Counted from the first letter of the stretch, positions 35,474 through 44,330 are shown. The stretch: DNA of 64,000 bases from Bordetella sp. 02P26C-1 (GCF_009763255.1 NZ_WSJB01000022.1:124001-188000), one strand, 5' to 3'. Numbers and translations: made by a program. The notes: generated by a model from the sequence alone, not told the origin.

Positions 35474-35815
35474 CTATAGCAACCCAGCCGGTCGTTCCCG
35501 CCCGGTGCGCGCAGCGGCCAGCGCGCGACGATGCTCAGCTCGGCGACGACGCGACACCATAGGGTCAAACGTCAGTTCGCGATAGACCTCGACGCGGTCG
35601 CCGTCGCTCAATGGCGTGTCGGCCTGGCATTGCTTGCCGAAGATGCCGACGCCCAGTTTCCATGGATCCAAGGTGGGAAACGCCTGAGCAAACCCGCTTT
35701 CTATCATCGCTTGCCGCACGGTCGCCCCAGCCGGCAGCGTGACCTCGCGCGCCCACGCGGAATCCGGCGTGGGATAACACACCAGCACACGCACGGTATC
35801 AGGCTCACTCGCCAT
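35474..35815 (-). CDS. rnfH: RnfH family ubiquitin-like protein
   Basis: 113 residues from ATG 35815, with the RnfH core (VLVCYPTPDSAWAREVTLPAG, GKQCQADTPLSDGDRVEVYREL) and a basic tail (RRRRAEHRR) common to this family. It is a beta-grasp protein of unknown cellular role. It overlaps the ratA gene by 11 bases, the conserved ratA-rnfH pairing next to smpB. Confidence 0.85.
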   Translation of the reverse strand: MASEPDTVRVLVCYPTPDSAWAREVTLPAGATVRQAMIESGFAQAFPTLDPWKLGVGIFGKQCQADTPLSDGDRVEVYRELTFDPMVSRRRRAEHRRALAAARTGRERPAGLL

Positions 35816-36239
35816 AAATCGCCTGCGCGCGTTTGGTGAACGAATCGATAAAACTCGTGGCGATTCGGTTGAACACGGGCCCAACCACCATCTCCAGGGC
35901 GCGATTCGAAAACGCATACTCCAAGGTGAACAGCACCTTGCAGGCGTCCTCGGCCAGAGCCTGGAATTCCCAATTCCCCACCAGCATGGAAAACGGCCCA
36001 TCGACCAATTCCAGCTGTATCCGCTTCGGATATTCGTGAGTATTGCGCGTGGTGAACTTCTGGCGCAGCCCCGCGAAACTGATGATCACGGAGGCTTCCA
36101 TCCCATGTTCGTCACGCGAGTGGACCTCGGTTCCGCCACACCAGGGCATGAATTCCGGATACTTATCGACGTCGGCCACCAACTCGAACATCTGGGGCGC
36201 GCTATAAGGAACCAGGACAGATCGCTGTACTTTATGCAT
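35805..36239 (-). CDS. ratA: RatA/COQ10-type START-domain protein
   Basis: 144 residues, whole length a START/Bet v1-like lipid-binding fold (YSAPQMFELVADVDKYPEFMPWCGG at the N-terminus). Relatives are the ribosome-association factor RatA of E. coli and the ubiquinone-binding COQ10 protein. A quinone-trafficking role is at least as likely as a toxin role. It is divergent from smpB. Confidence 0.85.
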   Translation of the reverse strand: MHKVQRSVLVPYSAPQMFELVADVDKYPEFMPWCGGTEVHSRDEHGMEASVIISFAGLRQKFTTRNTHEYPKRIQLELVDGPFSMLVGNWEFQALAEDACKVLFTLEYAFSNRALEMVVGPVFNRIATSFIDSFTKRAQAIYGE

Positions 36240-36329
36240 CGGCTATCGCAAATCGCTAGAATGGTTGGATTTTAACGGTAGCGCCGCTACCGCCGCTTTT
36301 TTCGCCGGAATTCTGCCCCAACAGCCTCT

Positions 36330-36797
36330 ATGAGCATTATCGACAACCGCAAGGCAACCCACGACTACTTCATCGAAGACCGCTTCGAGGCCGGGCTCGT
36401 CCTGCAAGGCTGGGAGGTCAAAGCCATTCGTGACGGTCGCGTGCAGCTCAAAGAGAGCTACGTGATCGTGCGCGACGGCGAGCTCTACCTGCTTGGCATG
36501 CACGTCAGCCCCCTGCCCACCGCGTCGACGCACATACACCCCGACGCCATGCGCACCCGTAAGTTGCTGCTCAAGGCCGAGGAAATCAGCAAGCTGATCG
36601 GCAAGGTCGAACAGCGCGGCTATACCCTCGTCCCTTTGAACCTGCACTACAAGAACGGCCGAATCAAACTCGACTTCGCGCTGGGCCGAGGTAAAAAACT
36701 GTACGACAAACGCGACACGGCCCGTGAAAAAGACTGGGCACGCGAAAAAGAACGCATGATGAAGCACGACACGCGCAACTCGCGTCGCGACGATTGA
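36330..36797 (+). CDS. smpB: SsrA-binding protein SmpB
   Basis: 155 residues, full length. The OB-fold core ([24 protein letters not shown], RPHGLYxx-like [35 protein letters not shown]) and the basic C-terminal tail ([15 protein letters not shown]) that mimics the anticodon stem are present. It works with tmRNA in ribosome rescue. No tmRNA gene is in the window. A short hairpin followed by six T (36277-36301) lies in its 5' region. Confidence 0.95.
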   Translation: MSIIDNRKATHDYFIEDRFEAGLVLQGWEVKAIRDGRVQLKESYVIVRDGELYLLGMHVSPLPTASTHIHPDAMRTRKLLLKAEEISKLIGKVEQRGYTLVPLNLHYKNGRIKLDFALGRGKKLYDKRDTAREKDWAREKERMMKHDTRNSRRDD

Positions 36798-36858
36798 CCT
36801 GACTTCCGGCGCATCGATGGGTGAGCAAGTGGCTTGCCCACCACATTAATCGCCCGTA

Positions 36859-36889
36859 CTTGGGCCCTGCTTAACCCGCAGGTCCCAAG
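36859..36889. terminator. 12-bp hairpin between convergent smpB and qmcA
   Basis: Arms 36859-36870 and 36878-36889 pair over 12 bases with one mismatch around a 7-base loop. It lacks a T-run but is placed where both convergent genes must end. Confidence 0.5.
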
Positions 36890-36898
36890 TCGCGAGTC

Positions 36899-36926
36899 CG
36901 AGGGGATTTACCGGAAATCCGCCTCG
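36899..36926. terminator. Second hairpin between convergent smpB and qmcA
   Basis: CGAGG-GGATTT and AAATCC-G-CCTCG pair around ACCGG with one bulged base, ending 3 bases before the qmcA stop. No T-run follows. Confidence 0.45.
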
Positions 36927-36928
36927 GA

Positions 36929-37858
36929 TTAAACCGATTTATCGTTTTTGACAATCGTCATGGCGGTGGCGATCAATCCGCCCACGTCGGCCAGATTCGA
37001 CGGCAGAATCAAGGTATTGCCTTCCTTGGCCACATTGCTGAACGCATCGACGTAGCGCTCGGCGACCTTTAAGTTCACGGCTTCCATGCCGCCAGGCTGG
37101 CGTACCGCATCGCCGACCTGCGTGATCGCCTTGGCGGTGGCTTCGGCGATGGCCAGCACCGCTGCCGCCTCGCCTTGCGCCTGGTTGATCTGGGCCTGTT
37201 TCTCGCCCTCGGATCGGGCGATAGCAGCCTCCCGTTCGCCCGTGGCGATGTTGATCTGCTCCTGACGGCGGCCTTCGGAGGCGGCGATCAGCGCACGCTT
37301 TTCCCGTTCGGCGGTGATCTGGGCCTGCATGGCGCGCAGAATCTCGTTCGGCGGCGTCAGGTCCTTGATCTCATAGCGCAGTACCTTCACGCCCCAGTTC
37401 AACGCCGCCTCGTCCAACGACGCGACGATCGTGGCGTTGATGAAGTCGCGTTCTTCGAACGTGCGGTCCAATTCCATTTTGCCGATGACCGACCGCAGCG
37501 TGGTCTGTGCCAGCTGCGTGATCGCGGAAATATAGTTCGATGATCCGTACGACGCGCGCATCGGGTCGGTCACCTGAAAATAGAGCACGCCATCAACTTG
37601 AAGTTGCGTGTTATCCCGCGTGATGCAAACCTGGCTGGGCACATCGAGCGGGATCTCCTTGAGCGAGTGCTTGTACGCCACACGCTCGATAAACGGGATC
37701 ACAAAACCGGCGCCGGGCGAGAGCACGCGATCGAATTTGCCCAGGCGTTCCACGACCCAGGCGTGTTGCTGGGGCACGATAGCGATTGCCTTGACGATGA
37801 TCAGCAGCGCCAGGACGACCAGAACGATGAGCACTAGGGTGGAAGTTTCAAACATCAT
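36929..37858 (-). CDS. qmcA: SPFH/band-7 membrane protein, QmcA-like
   Basis: 309 residues. One N-terminal membrane helix (about 7-27), then the SPFH domain (VPQQHAWVVERLGKFDRVLSPG, FIPFIERVAYKHSL) and a long Ala/Glu/Gln-rich coiled coil (about 175-260). Paraslipin-type proteins organise inner-membrane microdomains. It forms the well-known pair with an NfeD protein, whose gene is immediately upstream. Confidence 0.9.
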   Translation of the reverse strand: MMFETSTLVLIVLVVLALLIIVKAIAIVPQQHAWVVERLGKFDRVLSPGAGFVIPFIERVAYKHSLKEIPLDVPSQVCITRDNTQLQVDGVLYFQVTDPMRASYGSSNYISAITQLAQTTLRSVIGKMELDRTFEERDFINATIVASLDEAALNWGVKVLRYEIKDLTPPNEILRAMQAQITAEREKRALIAASEGRRQEQINIATGEREAAIARSEGEKQAQINQAQGEAAAVLAIAEATAKAITQVGDAVRQPGGMEAVNLKVAERYVDAFSNVAKEGNTLILPSNLADVGGLIATAMTIVKNDKSV

Positions 37859-37962
37859 AGAGGGTGTTCCTGCTGGGAATGATGAAAGCCGCTCAAGCGC
37901 GTAACGCCTGACCGGTGCCTATGCCTGCACTGTACCGCACTGGCAAACCGCGCGCGCCATGG

Positions 37963-38385
37963 TCACACCTTTCGACTCAGAATCAGTCGCGTGCCGCGAA
38001 TCGCAGAGATCTGGTAGAGGCCCGGCTCAGGACTCTGATCGGCAGCCAGTTCGGCCTGCCAATGCGCGCCGCGATACCAGACGCGAGCTTGCCTGGCGTC
38101 GGACCAACTTTCCACATTGACCGTCTGGCCGATGTCCAAATGCACATCAGCATTGCGCCTGTCATCGACTTCGCGCTTTTTCAATACGCGCGTGGCGCGC
38201 AATATACCCAAACCGACCAGGCCGACTGCCGCGCATACGATCAACTGCCACTGCAATCCGACATCCATCCAGGCCGCCACGCCGCCCGCGGCGAGCCCTA
38301 AAGCCACCAGCAACAGATAGAATGTCCCGCTAGCCAGCTCGCCGATCAACGCGGCTATCGCGAGCCCGAACCAAATCCACATCAT
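37963..38385 (-). CDS. NfeD family membrane protein
   Basis: 140 residues: two hydrophobic segments near the N-terminus (WIWFGLAIAALIGELASGTFYLLLVALGLAAGG, LIVCAAVGLVGLGIL) followed by a small OB-fold domain (HLDIGQTVNVESW...RVWYRGAHWQAEL). It is the partner of SPFH proteins and lacks the ClpP-like protease part of longer NfeD proteins. The start has AAGG upstream, and a structured leader lies 16-104 bases before the start. Confidence 0.87.
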   Translation of the reverse strand: MMWIWFGLAIAALIGELASGTFYLLLVALGLAAGGVAAWMDVGLQWQLIVCAAVGLVGLGILRATRVLKKREVDDRRNADVHLDIGQTVNVESWSDARQARVWYRGAHWQAELAADQSPEPGLYQISAIRGTRLILSRKV

Positions 38386-38400
38386 GACAGCGCCTTTTGG

Positions 38401-38489
38401 TAAATGCCCCGCTAATCCGCTGCGAACCCGCAGGCGGTCGACTGCAACGCAGGGCGAATCAGGGGCATTTATCCCTGCGTTCTAGTCGA
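38401..38489 (-). promoter_or_regulatory. Interleaved-helix (pseudoknot-like) leader upstream of nfeD
   Basis: Three helices can be drawn. P1: TAAATGCCCC at 38401-38410 with its exact complement at 38462-38471. P2: 38417-38424 with 38429-38437 (one bulge). P3: 38438-38454 with 38473-38489, 15 of 17 pairs. The P1 partner strand lies inside the P3 loop, so P1 and P3 interleave. On the minus strand the P1 strand is next to the nfeD Shine-Dalgarno. It could be a regulatory leader, a small RNA or a repeat. Confidence 0.6.
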
Positions 38490-38572
38490 TTGTACGGATT
38501 TCTGTTCGAAGGCGATTTACTATCAGCGCTTGATGCGCGCGACTTTCGTGCCTGACTGACCTGAATACCGCC

Positions 38573-39328
38573 ATGAGCAACATCGAAGCCACCCGCGACC
38601 TACCTGTCCTCATTATTCATACCGGCAACCCCGACAAAGTGCTGCGCGGCTCGCACGGCGACTACGCCGAAATGTTGCGCCATGCCGCAGGCCTATTGCC
38701 GCAAGAGGTCCAGGTGATAAAGGTCTATCACGGGGAAACGATGCAGCCAGCTTCCTCCTATCGCGCCGCGCTGATCACCGGGTCTCCCGCCATGGTGACG
38801 GATCGGGAACCATGGAGCGAACGCACGGCGGACTGGATCCGCGAGGCCGCTGCCTTTGGGCTGCCCATGTTCGGCATTTGTTATGGTCATCAACTGCTCG
38901 CCGACGCGCTGGGTGGCAGCGTGGACTACAACCCGCTCGGGCGGGAACTGGGAACGCAAATCGTCGAATGTTTGCCGGCTGCCGTAGGCGATCCGTTGAT
39001 GACGGGTATGCCCGAGCGGTTCCCCGCCCAACTGCTGCATGCGCAGAGCGTCACGCAACTGCCTCCTGGTGCCGTGGCACTGGCTCGTTCGGACATGGAT
39101 CCGCATCAATTGGTGCGCTTGGCGCCATTTATTTATTCGGCGCAGTTCCACCCGGAATTCGGCTGCGAGTTCATGCGTGACCACCTCGAGCGCTATGCCG
39201 AGGATTACAAGAAAGAGGGGCTGGATATCCCGGCACTGGTGCAAGGTCTGGGGCCCACGCCCACGGCGGGCAACCTGGTGCGCCGTTTCCTGAAAGTCAC
39301 GAGTCGAAGCGCCGCGCGTACCGCCTAG
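38573..39328 (+). CDS. Class I glutamine amidotransferase-like protein
   Basis: 251 residues with the complete triad: nucleophile Cys103 in MFGICYGHQLLADALGG, and His193/Glu195 in QFHPEFG. It resembles stand-alone GMP-synthase-type amidotransferases, which release ammonia from glutamine or hydrolyse gamma-glutamyl compounds. There is no synthetase domain or partner nearby, so the acceptor is unknown. It is divergent from nfeD. Confidence 0.85.
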   Translation: MSNIEATRDLPVLIIHTGNPDKVLRGSHGDYAEMLRHAAGLLPQEVQVIKVYHGETMQPASSYRAALITGSPAMVTDREPWSERTADWIREAAAFGLPMFGICYGHQLLADALGGSVDYNPLGRELGTQIVECLPAAVGDPLMTGMPERFPAQLLHAQSVTQLPPGAVALARSDMDPHQLVRLAPFIYSAQFHPEFGCEFMRDHLERYAEDYKKEGLDIPALVQGLGPTPTAGNLVRRFLKVTSRSAARTA

Positions 39329-39351
39329 CGATCTTGCGCGGCGCTTGACCG

Positions 39352-40200
39352 CTATGCCGCGCGCACGACCTTCTGCCGCTGCACGCCCAGGCCCTCGATA
39401 CCGAGCTCCATCATGTCGCCGTGCTGCAGAAACACGGCCGGTTTCATGCCCATGCCGACGCCGGGTGGCGTACCGGTGATGATGAGATCGCCCGGCATCA
39501 GGGTCACATATTGGCTGATGTAGTGCACCAGATACTTCACCCCGAAAATCATCGTCGCCGTGTTGCCCGTCTGACGACGCACGCCGTTTACATCCAGCCA
39601 GAGATCCAACGCCTGCACATCGGCAACCTCGTCGGCCGTCACGAGCCACGGTCCGACCGGGCAGAACGTGTCCAGGCCCTTGCCCTTGTCCCACTGGCCG
39701 CCACCGCGCTCCAATTGCAGTTCGCGTTCGGACACGTCATTGACCAGGCAGTAGCCGGCGACGTGTTCCATCGCCTGCGCCTCGGAGACGGACTTCGCGC
39801 GCTTGCCGATGACGATGCCAAGCTCCACCTCCCAATCGACCTTGGTGGACGCCTTCGGAATAATCACGTCATCGTCCGGGCCGTTGAGGCTGGTGATTGC
39901 TTTGGTGAACAGGATCGGCTCTACAGGAATCGGCATCCCCGCTTCTTTCGCGTGATCAGAATAGTTCAGCCCAACCGCGATGATCTTCGAGATGCCGTTT
40001 AGCGGTACGCCAAATCGCACGGGTTGTTTGACCTCGGGCAACGTGGTCGCGTCAAGCTGGCGCAATCGATCGATGCCTTCGATGCTGAGCGTATCTGGCG
40101 TGATGTCCGCCAATGCACCGGACAAATCTCGCAAGGATCCGTCCTCGGCAATGATGCCGGGCTTCTCCTCTCCCCTTTCGCCATAACGCACCAATTTCAT
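39352..40200 (-). CDS. Fumarylacetoacetate hydrolase (FAA) family protein
   Basis: 282 residues from ATG 40200. The C-terminal catalytic domain has the metal-binding E-x-E (WEVELGIVIGK) and the TGTPPGVGMGMKP motif of FAA hydrolases/2-oxo-hydroxy-acid decarboxylases; LNYSDHAKEAG is also characteristic. It splits a C-C bond in, or decarboxylates, a dioxo acid. As last gene of the TauD-to-FAA operon it probably handles the end product of the pathway. Confidence 0.85.
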   Translation of the reverse strand: MKLVRYGERGEEKPGIIAEDGSLRDLSGALADITPDTLSIEGIDRLRQLDATTLPEVKQPVRFGVPLNGISKIIAVGLNYSDHAKEAGMPIPVEPILFTKAITSLNGPDDDVIIPKASTKVDWEVELGIVIGKRAKSVSEAQAMEHVAGYCLVNDVSERELQLERGGGQWDKGKGLDTFCPVGPWLVTADEVADVQALDLWLDVNGVRRQTGNTATMIFGVKYLVHYISQYVTLMPGDLIITGTPPGVGMGMKPAVFLQHGDMMELGIEGLGVQRQKVVRAA

Positions 40201-40236
40201 CTGCAAACTCCCTAGGTTGATGATCAAACAACGTTG

Positions 40237-41205
40237 TTATTGAGTCGGCGCGGCATCGGCGATTTTCTTCCAGTATGCCGCGTCTTGCTTAATGTACTCG
40301 GCGAAGGCTTCTCCGCTGACGGGATTGACGATCGTACCCTGCGAGACGAGTTTGTCACGGACGGCAGGCGTGCGTATGACTTCAAGTAGCGCAGTGTTGA
40401 GCTTGTTAATAACGGCGTCCGGGGTACCTTTAGGCGCCAGTACGCCCGACCAGAACGCCACTACGAAGTCTTTAACCCCCGCCTCCTCCATCGTAGGCAC
40501 GTTAGGCAGCACGGGCAGCCTTTCCTTGGTAGTCTGCGCCAGCGCCACCAACCGGCCTGACTCCACGAACGGCACGACGGGCAGTGCATTGCTGAACATT
40601 ACCTGCACCTGTCCTTCCACCAGTGCTGTCAGCGCCGGGCCTCCGCCTTGGTAAGGCACGTGCAACCAGTCCAGCCCCTCGCGTTGCTTGAACGATTCCG
40701 TGGTCAGGTGCTGGGGGGAACCCACGCCGGTCGAGGCGTAGTTGATCGACTTCGGATGCTGCTTGGTATGGGCGATCAGCTCGGATACCGATTTCACCGG
40801 CAATGACTTGGACGCCACGAGCGCAAAAGGGGACTCGGTCAACAAGGTAACCGGCTGGAAGTCAGACACCTGAAACAGGGATTTGGCATCAATGGCCGGT
40901 GTGATGGTGACGTTCGAGGTCGCCATCAATAGGGTGTAGCCATCCGGCTCGGCGCGCGCGGCGGCTTGCGTACCGATCGCGCCGGACGCACCGGCCCGAT
41001 TCACCACAATCACGCTTTGACCCAGTGACTTACTCAGTTCGGCGCCGACCAAACGTGCCAGGGCGTCGGTGCCTCCACCAGGCGGATAGGCAACAATCAT
41101 TCTGATGGGTTTATTCGGATAATCGGTAGAAGCCTGCGCGGTGATGTGCCCGGCCGCCAATGCAAACCCACCGGCAAGTGCGCAGATCAGAAAACGAAAT
41201 CTCAC
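40237..41205 (-). CDS. Bug-type (TTT) substrate-binding protein
   Basis: 322 residues with a signal peptide (LICALAGGFALAAGHITAQAS) and the Bug signature KPIRMIVAYPPGGGTDALAR. These periplasmic proteins bind carboxylates for tripartite tricarboxylate transporters or for sensing. No TctA/TctB membrane genes are in the window. A second Bug gene is directly upstream. Confidence 0.9.
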   Translation of the reverse strand: MRFRFLICALAGGFALAAGHITAQASTDYPNKPIRMIVAYPPGGGTDALARLVGAELSKSLGQSVIVVNRAGASGAIGTQAAARAEPDGYTLLMATSNVTITPAIDAKSLFQVSDFQPVTLLTESPFALVASKSLPVKSVSELIAHTKQHPKSINYASTGVGSPQHLTTESFKQREGLDWLHVPYQGGGPALTALVEGQVQVMFSNALPVVPFVESGRLVALAQTTKERLPVLPNVPTMEEAGVKDFVVAFWSGVLAPKGTPDAVINKLNTALLEVIRTPAVRDKLVSQGTIVNPVSGEAFAEYIKQDAAYWKKIADAAPTQ

Positions 41206-41227
41206 GTGTGGTCTCCTGTCTGTTGAT

Positions 41228-42247
41228 CTAATTATTGAGCTGGAGCTTCAAGCCCCCGACGATATCGCTGAACGCCGAGACCTCGCCTTGGTGAAACGCG
41301 GCGAAATCGGCGGGGCTGATCGTCCCAGGCTCGACATACGCACCGGTCAGTTTCTGTTTGACTTCCGGATTGGCGAGGACCTTCATCACCGCCTTTTCCA
41401 TCGCGAGCCTGCGGTCGTCCGCGAGTCCGGCAGGCGCGAACAGTGCGAACCAGCCCGTTTGATCTGCGTTCTGCACTCCTGATTCGGCTAACGTGGGCAC
41501 ATCGGGCATGAGCGCCGAGCGTTCTTTAGAGCTGACGGCCAAGGCACGCACTCTGCCATCCCGAATGAAAGGCATCACCGCGCCCGGCGTGACGAACATA
41601 CTCACCAAACGCCCGCCCACCAGATCGGTCAAAGCAGGACCGCTGCCGTTATAGGGCACGTGGAGGAGATCCGTACTGGTTGCCTTGGCGAACCGTTCAC
41701 CCAGGATATGCTGCGGCTGGCCGACGCCTGGGGTGCCATAGCTCACCTTGCCGGGGTGCTGCTTTGCATAGTCGATATAGTCGGCCACGCTTTTAAGAGG
41801 CGAGTCGCTGGCGACCACTAAGACTTCTGGCGCGGTAGCGACCAGACTGATGGGCGTGAAGTCCTTCACCGCGTCATAGGCGGGCTGCGATTGTAGCGCC
41901 GGCAAAATGGCGTGCGTGGCGGCCTGACCCATCAGAAAGGTATAGCCATCGGGCGCTGCTTTTTGCACATGCTTGGCGCCGATAAGGCCCGAAGCGCCAG
42001 CCCGGTTTTCCACGACCACGCTTTGCTTAAGATCGCGTGCCAAGTTATCCGCGACCAGTCTTGCAATAAAGTCGGTGCCACCCGCTGGCGGTCCGCCCAC
42101 TACGATGGTGATCGGCCGTGACGGATACGCGCCGCTCTCCGTCGTCGCGGCCACGCCAGGCGTACCGAATGCGAATGCCGTCAATGCGCCCAGCGCCATC
42201 AGGCGCCGACGTGTTTGACAGGTTAAAGCCTCTGCATCAGCTCTCAT
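41228..42247 (-). CDS. Bug-type (TTT) substrate-binding protein with Tat-like signal
   Basis: 339 residues. The N-terminus has RRRLMALGALTAFAFG, a possible Tat-type signal, and the mature start RPITIVVGGPPAGGTDFIAR is the Bug ligand-loop. It probably binds the carboxylate used by the adjacent catabolic enzymes. It is a paralogue of the protein encoded just downstream and not an identical copy. Confidence 0.9.
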   Translation of the reverse strand: MRADAEALTCQTRRRLMALGALTAFAFGTPGVAATTESGAYPSRPITIVVGGPPAGGTDFIARLVADNLARDLKQSVVVENRAGASGLIGAKHVQKAAPDGYTFLMGQAATHAILPALQSQPAYDAVKDFTPISLVATAPEVLVVASDSPLKSVADYIDYAKQHPGKVSYGTPGVGQPQHILGERFAKATSTDLLHVPYNGSGPALTDLVGGRLVSMFVTPGAVMPFIRDGRVRALAVSSKERSALMPDVPTLAESGVQNADQTGWFALFAPAGLADDRRLAMEKAVMKVLANPEVKQKLTGAYVEPGTISPADFAAFHQGEVSAFSDIVGGLKLQLNN

Positions 42248-42274
42248 GCTTTTGTCCCCTCTCTACCCTGTTTT

Positions 42275-43369
42275 TTAAGAATGGCGGGAATATCGTTGCT
42301 CGCGCAACGTACAACTCGCGATGCGGTCTTCGTCCACCTCCGGCCAGTATCCGGCCGGTAGATGCACGGCGCCTTGTCGAAAAGGCATCGGATTGCAGAA
42401 CAGGCTGAACCGCGTTTTTAGAAAGCCGTTCATCTCGCCCACCGTCTGCACACAGCGATGGCCGATCACCGTCTCGAACCAGCAGCCCAGATCCATCGAC
42501 ACACCATCGCCGAGTATCGGTGTCATGCCCAACGCGGTGATGCGGCGTAAACCCTGCTCCAGCGTTTTCGCACCGCCAAGCTTTTTGAGCTTTAACTTCA
42601 CGAATCCCACGTTGGAGATCGCGGCGGCGCGTTCGATATCCGGCAGGCCATAGATGGATTCGTCGAGCATGACAGGCACCGTGGAGACTTCGGCCACACG
42701 AGCATTGGCCTGCCAATCATCTGAACCGCACGGCTGCTCGAATAGCTCGATGCCGGCGGGCGCCAGCCGGCTGGCGAATGCCCGGCCATCCGCTTCATTG
42801 AATCCGCGATTCGCGTCCAGGCGTATGCTGCCACGGCCATTAAGGCACGACTGAATATGCTCGATGCGCGCCAAATCCTCGCGCCAATCGAATCCGACCT
42901 TGACCTTCAAGGTGCGGTAACCCTGCGCCAAAAGTGAATCCACTTCGTGGCGGATTTCCTCAGGCTCATGCCCCTGGCAAGGCGCGAGTAGCGGCATGAC
43001 GACTTCGTCAACATGACGGTAAATACCGTCATCCTTGAGCATCTCGGTAGCAGTATCGATCGTACTGGCGATGCCGGGGCATTTCGGCTGCGCTTTCGCG
43101 ATGATGGCGGCCACGTCGGCATTCTGGGATGCCACCAGGGCCCGCGCGGCTTCATTGGCCGCGGCCCATGACTCTTCGATGGATTCGTCGGTATAGCCGG
43201 GGATGATCAGGCATTCCCCCCATCCTATGCGACCCTCATCGTCAATGAGTCGAAGGATGAAGGGGTCAAACGAAGTCAGATCCCCCGACGACAGCTTATA
43301 AGGCGTGGTGAGCGGACACGAAACCTGCCGCACGATCGCTTGGCGAATGGACATAGGGTTCTCACTCAC
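42275..43369 (-). CDS. Enolase-superfamily enzyme (muconate-lactonizing/epimerase type)
   Basis: 364 residues. The capping domain is followed by a TIM barrel with KVK at Lys155/Lys157, metal ligands Asp185 (RLDANRG), Glu211 (LFEQP) and Asp236 (MLDES), and Lys258/Lys260 (FVKLKLKK) on the opposite side. Two-lysine active sites mark muconate-lactonizing, dipeptide-epimerase and hydroxyproline-type members rather than mandelate racemase. The substrate is unknown. It overlaps the TauD gene by 4 bases. Confidence 0.83.
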   Translation of the reverse strand: MSENPMSIRQAIVRQVSCPLTTPYKLSSGDLTSFDPFILRLIDDEGRIGWGECLIIPGYTDESIEESWAAANEAARALVASQNADVAAIIAKAQPKCPGIASTIDTATEMLKDDGIYRHVDEVVMPLLAPCQGHEPEEIRHEVDSLLAQGYRTLKVKVGFDWREDLARIEHIQSCLNGRGSIRLDANRGFNEADGRAFASRLAPAGIELFEQPCGSDDWQANARVAEVSTVPVMLDESIYGLPDIERAAAISNVGFVKLKLKKLGGAKTLEQGLRRITALGMTPILGDGVSMDLGCWFETVIGHRCVQTVGEMNGFLKTRFSLFCNPMPFRQGAVHLPAGYWPEVDEDRIASCTLREQRYSRHS

Positions 43370-44262
43370 GCTTCTGCGGCTGCCAAAACCTCTTCTCCGG
43401 TGACTTGCGTGCGGTAAAGCAAACGGCGCGTGTTGGGGTCAAAAGCATCTCGACGGTGCATCGTGCAGCGGTTATCCCACAGCACCAGATCGCCGAGCTG
43501 CCATTCCTGGGTCCAGACAAATGAATCCTGGCACGCGTGCTGCCAGAGTTCATTGAGCAAAGCTTCGCTGTCTTCAAGCTCAAGTCCGACGATATACGCC
43601 TTGCGACGCCGGCCAAGGAACAGACATTTCTTACCCGTCACGGGATGCACCCGAACCATTGGATGCGTGGCCCCCACGGTCTCGCGCGGGTCGGTATTGT
43701 CGACATAGCCCTTGCGTAAGCCACCGGCGCTATTTCGGCTGGCGTCATGCACGCAACGCAGGTCAGCGATTCTGCTCTTCAGACGGTCCGGCAACGTCTC
43801 GTAGGCCAGGTACATATTGGCGAACTGCGTATTGCCACCGGCGGGCGGGATCTCGATGGCATATAACGCGCTGCCCTTCGGCGGCTTGGGGTTATAGGTC
43901 ATATCGGAATGCCAGACTGCCTCGGAGGAGCCGAGGTCGCCGATGGGCTTGCCGTTGGCCACCACATTGGAAATCACGGTGATCTCTGGGTGCTGCCAAG
44001 CGAAATCCTCGCCCATTTGCGTACTGGCCGGCGGCGCTTTATCCAGATCGCCGAAATAACGGGAAAAGCGCACCAAGTCCTCGACCTCGAGTTTAGGCTG
44101 CCGACGGAATCGCAGCACGAGGTTATCGGCCCAGGCCTGCTTGATGATTTCTTGCTCGGTTTCGCTCAGATCTTGCGAGAGATCGACCCCGGCCACATCG
44201 GCACCGAGCGCCGCGCCCGATGGTTGGACGTGTACGGCATTTTTTTGCTCTATGACTTGCAT
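43366..44262 (-). CDS. TauD/TfdA family Fe(II)/2-oxoglutarate dioxygenase
   Basis: 298 residues from ATG 44262, preceded by GAGGAG. The iron ligands are His118 and Asp120 (VWHSDMTY) and His269 (CTMHRRDAFD); Arg280 would bind 2-oxoglutarate. Family members hydroxylate taurine, 2,4-D, pyrethroid or other carboxylates and so split them. It is the first gene of the operon and divergent from the LysR gene, which probably controls it. Confidence 0.87.
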   Translation of the reverse strand: MQVIEQKNAVHVQPSGAALGADVAGVDLSQDLSETEQEIIKQAWADNLVLRFRRQPKLEVEDLVRFSRYFGDLDKAPPASTQMGEDFAWQHPEITVISNVVANGKPIGDLGSSEAVWHSDMTYNPKPPKGSALYAIEIPPAGGNTQFANMYLAYETLPDRLKSRIADLRCVHDASRNSAGGLRKGYVDNTDPRETVGATHPMVRVHPVTGKKCLFLGRRRKAYIVGLELEDSEALLNELWQHACQDSFVWTQEWQLGDLVLWDNRCTMHRRDAFDPNTRRLLYRTQVTGEEVLAAAEA

Positions 44263-44319
44263 CCTGAATCTCCTCACGTTGGTCTTGCCGGTCGAGGAAA
44301 CTATAAGTACGATGAACTC

Positions 44320-44330
44320 ATTGGTCCAAT
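44320..44330. promoter_or_regulatory. Symmetric site in the tauD-like/lysR intergenic region
   Basis: ATTGGTCCAAT is an 11-bp perfect palindrome in the AT-rich 94-base gap between the divergent TauD and LysR genes. It is a candidate operator for the LysR protein, although its spacing is not the classical T-N11-A. Confidence 0.4.

Noticed and set aside
35805-36239. RatA as half of a toxin-antitoxin module with RnfH
   Set aside because: The pair is a conserved housekeeping arrangement beside smpB; the START fold and COQ10 similarity point to lipid/quinone binding, and RnfH has no antitoxin features.
36277-36301. Terminator in front of smpB
   Set aside because: GGTAGC/GCTACC has only a 3-base loop and is six bases away from the T-run, and it lies just before a start codon in a divergent gap; too weak to call.
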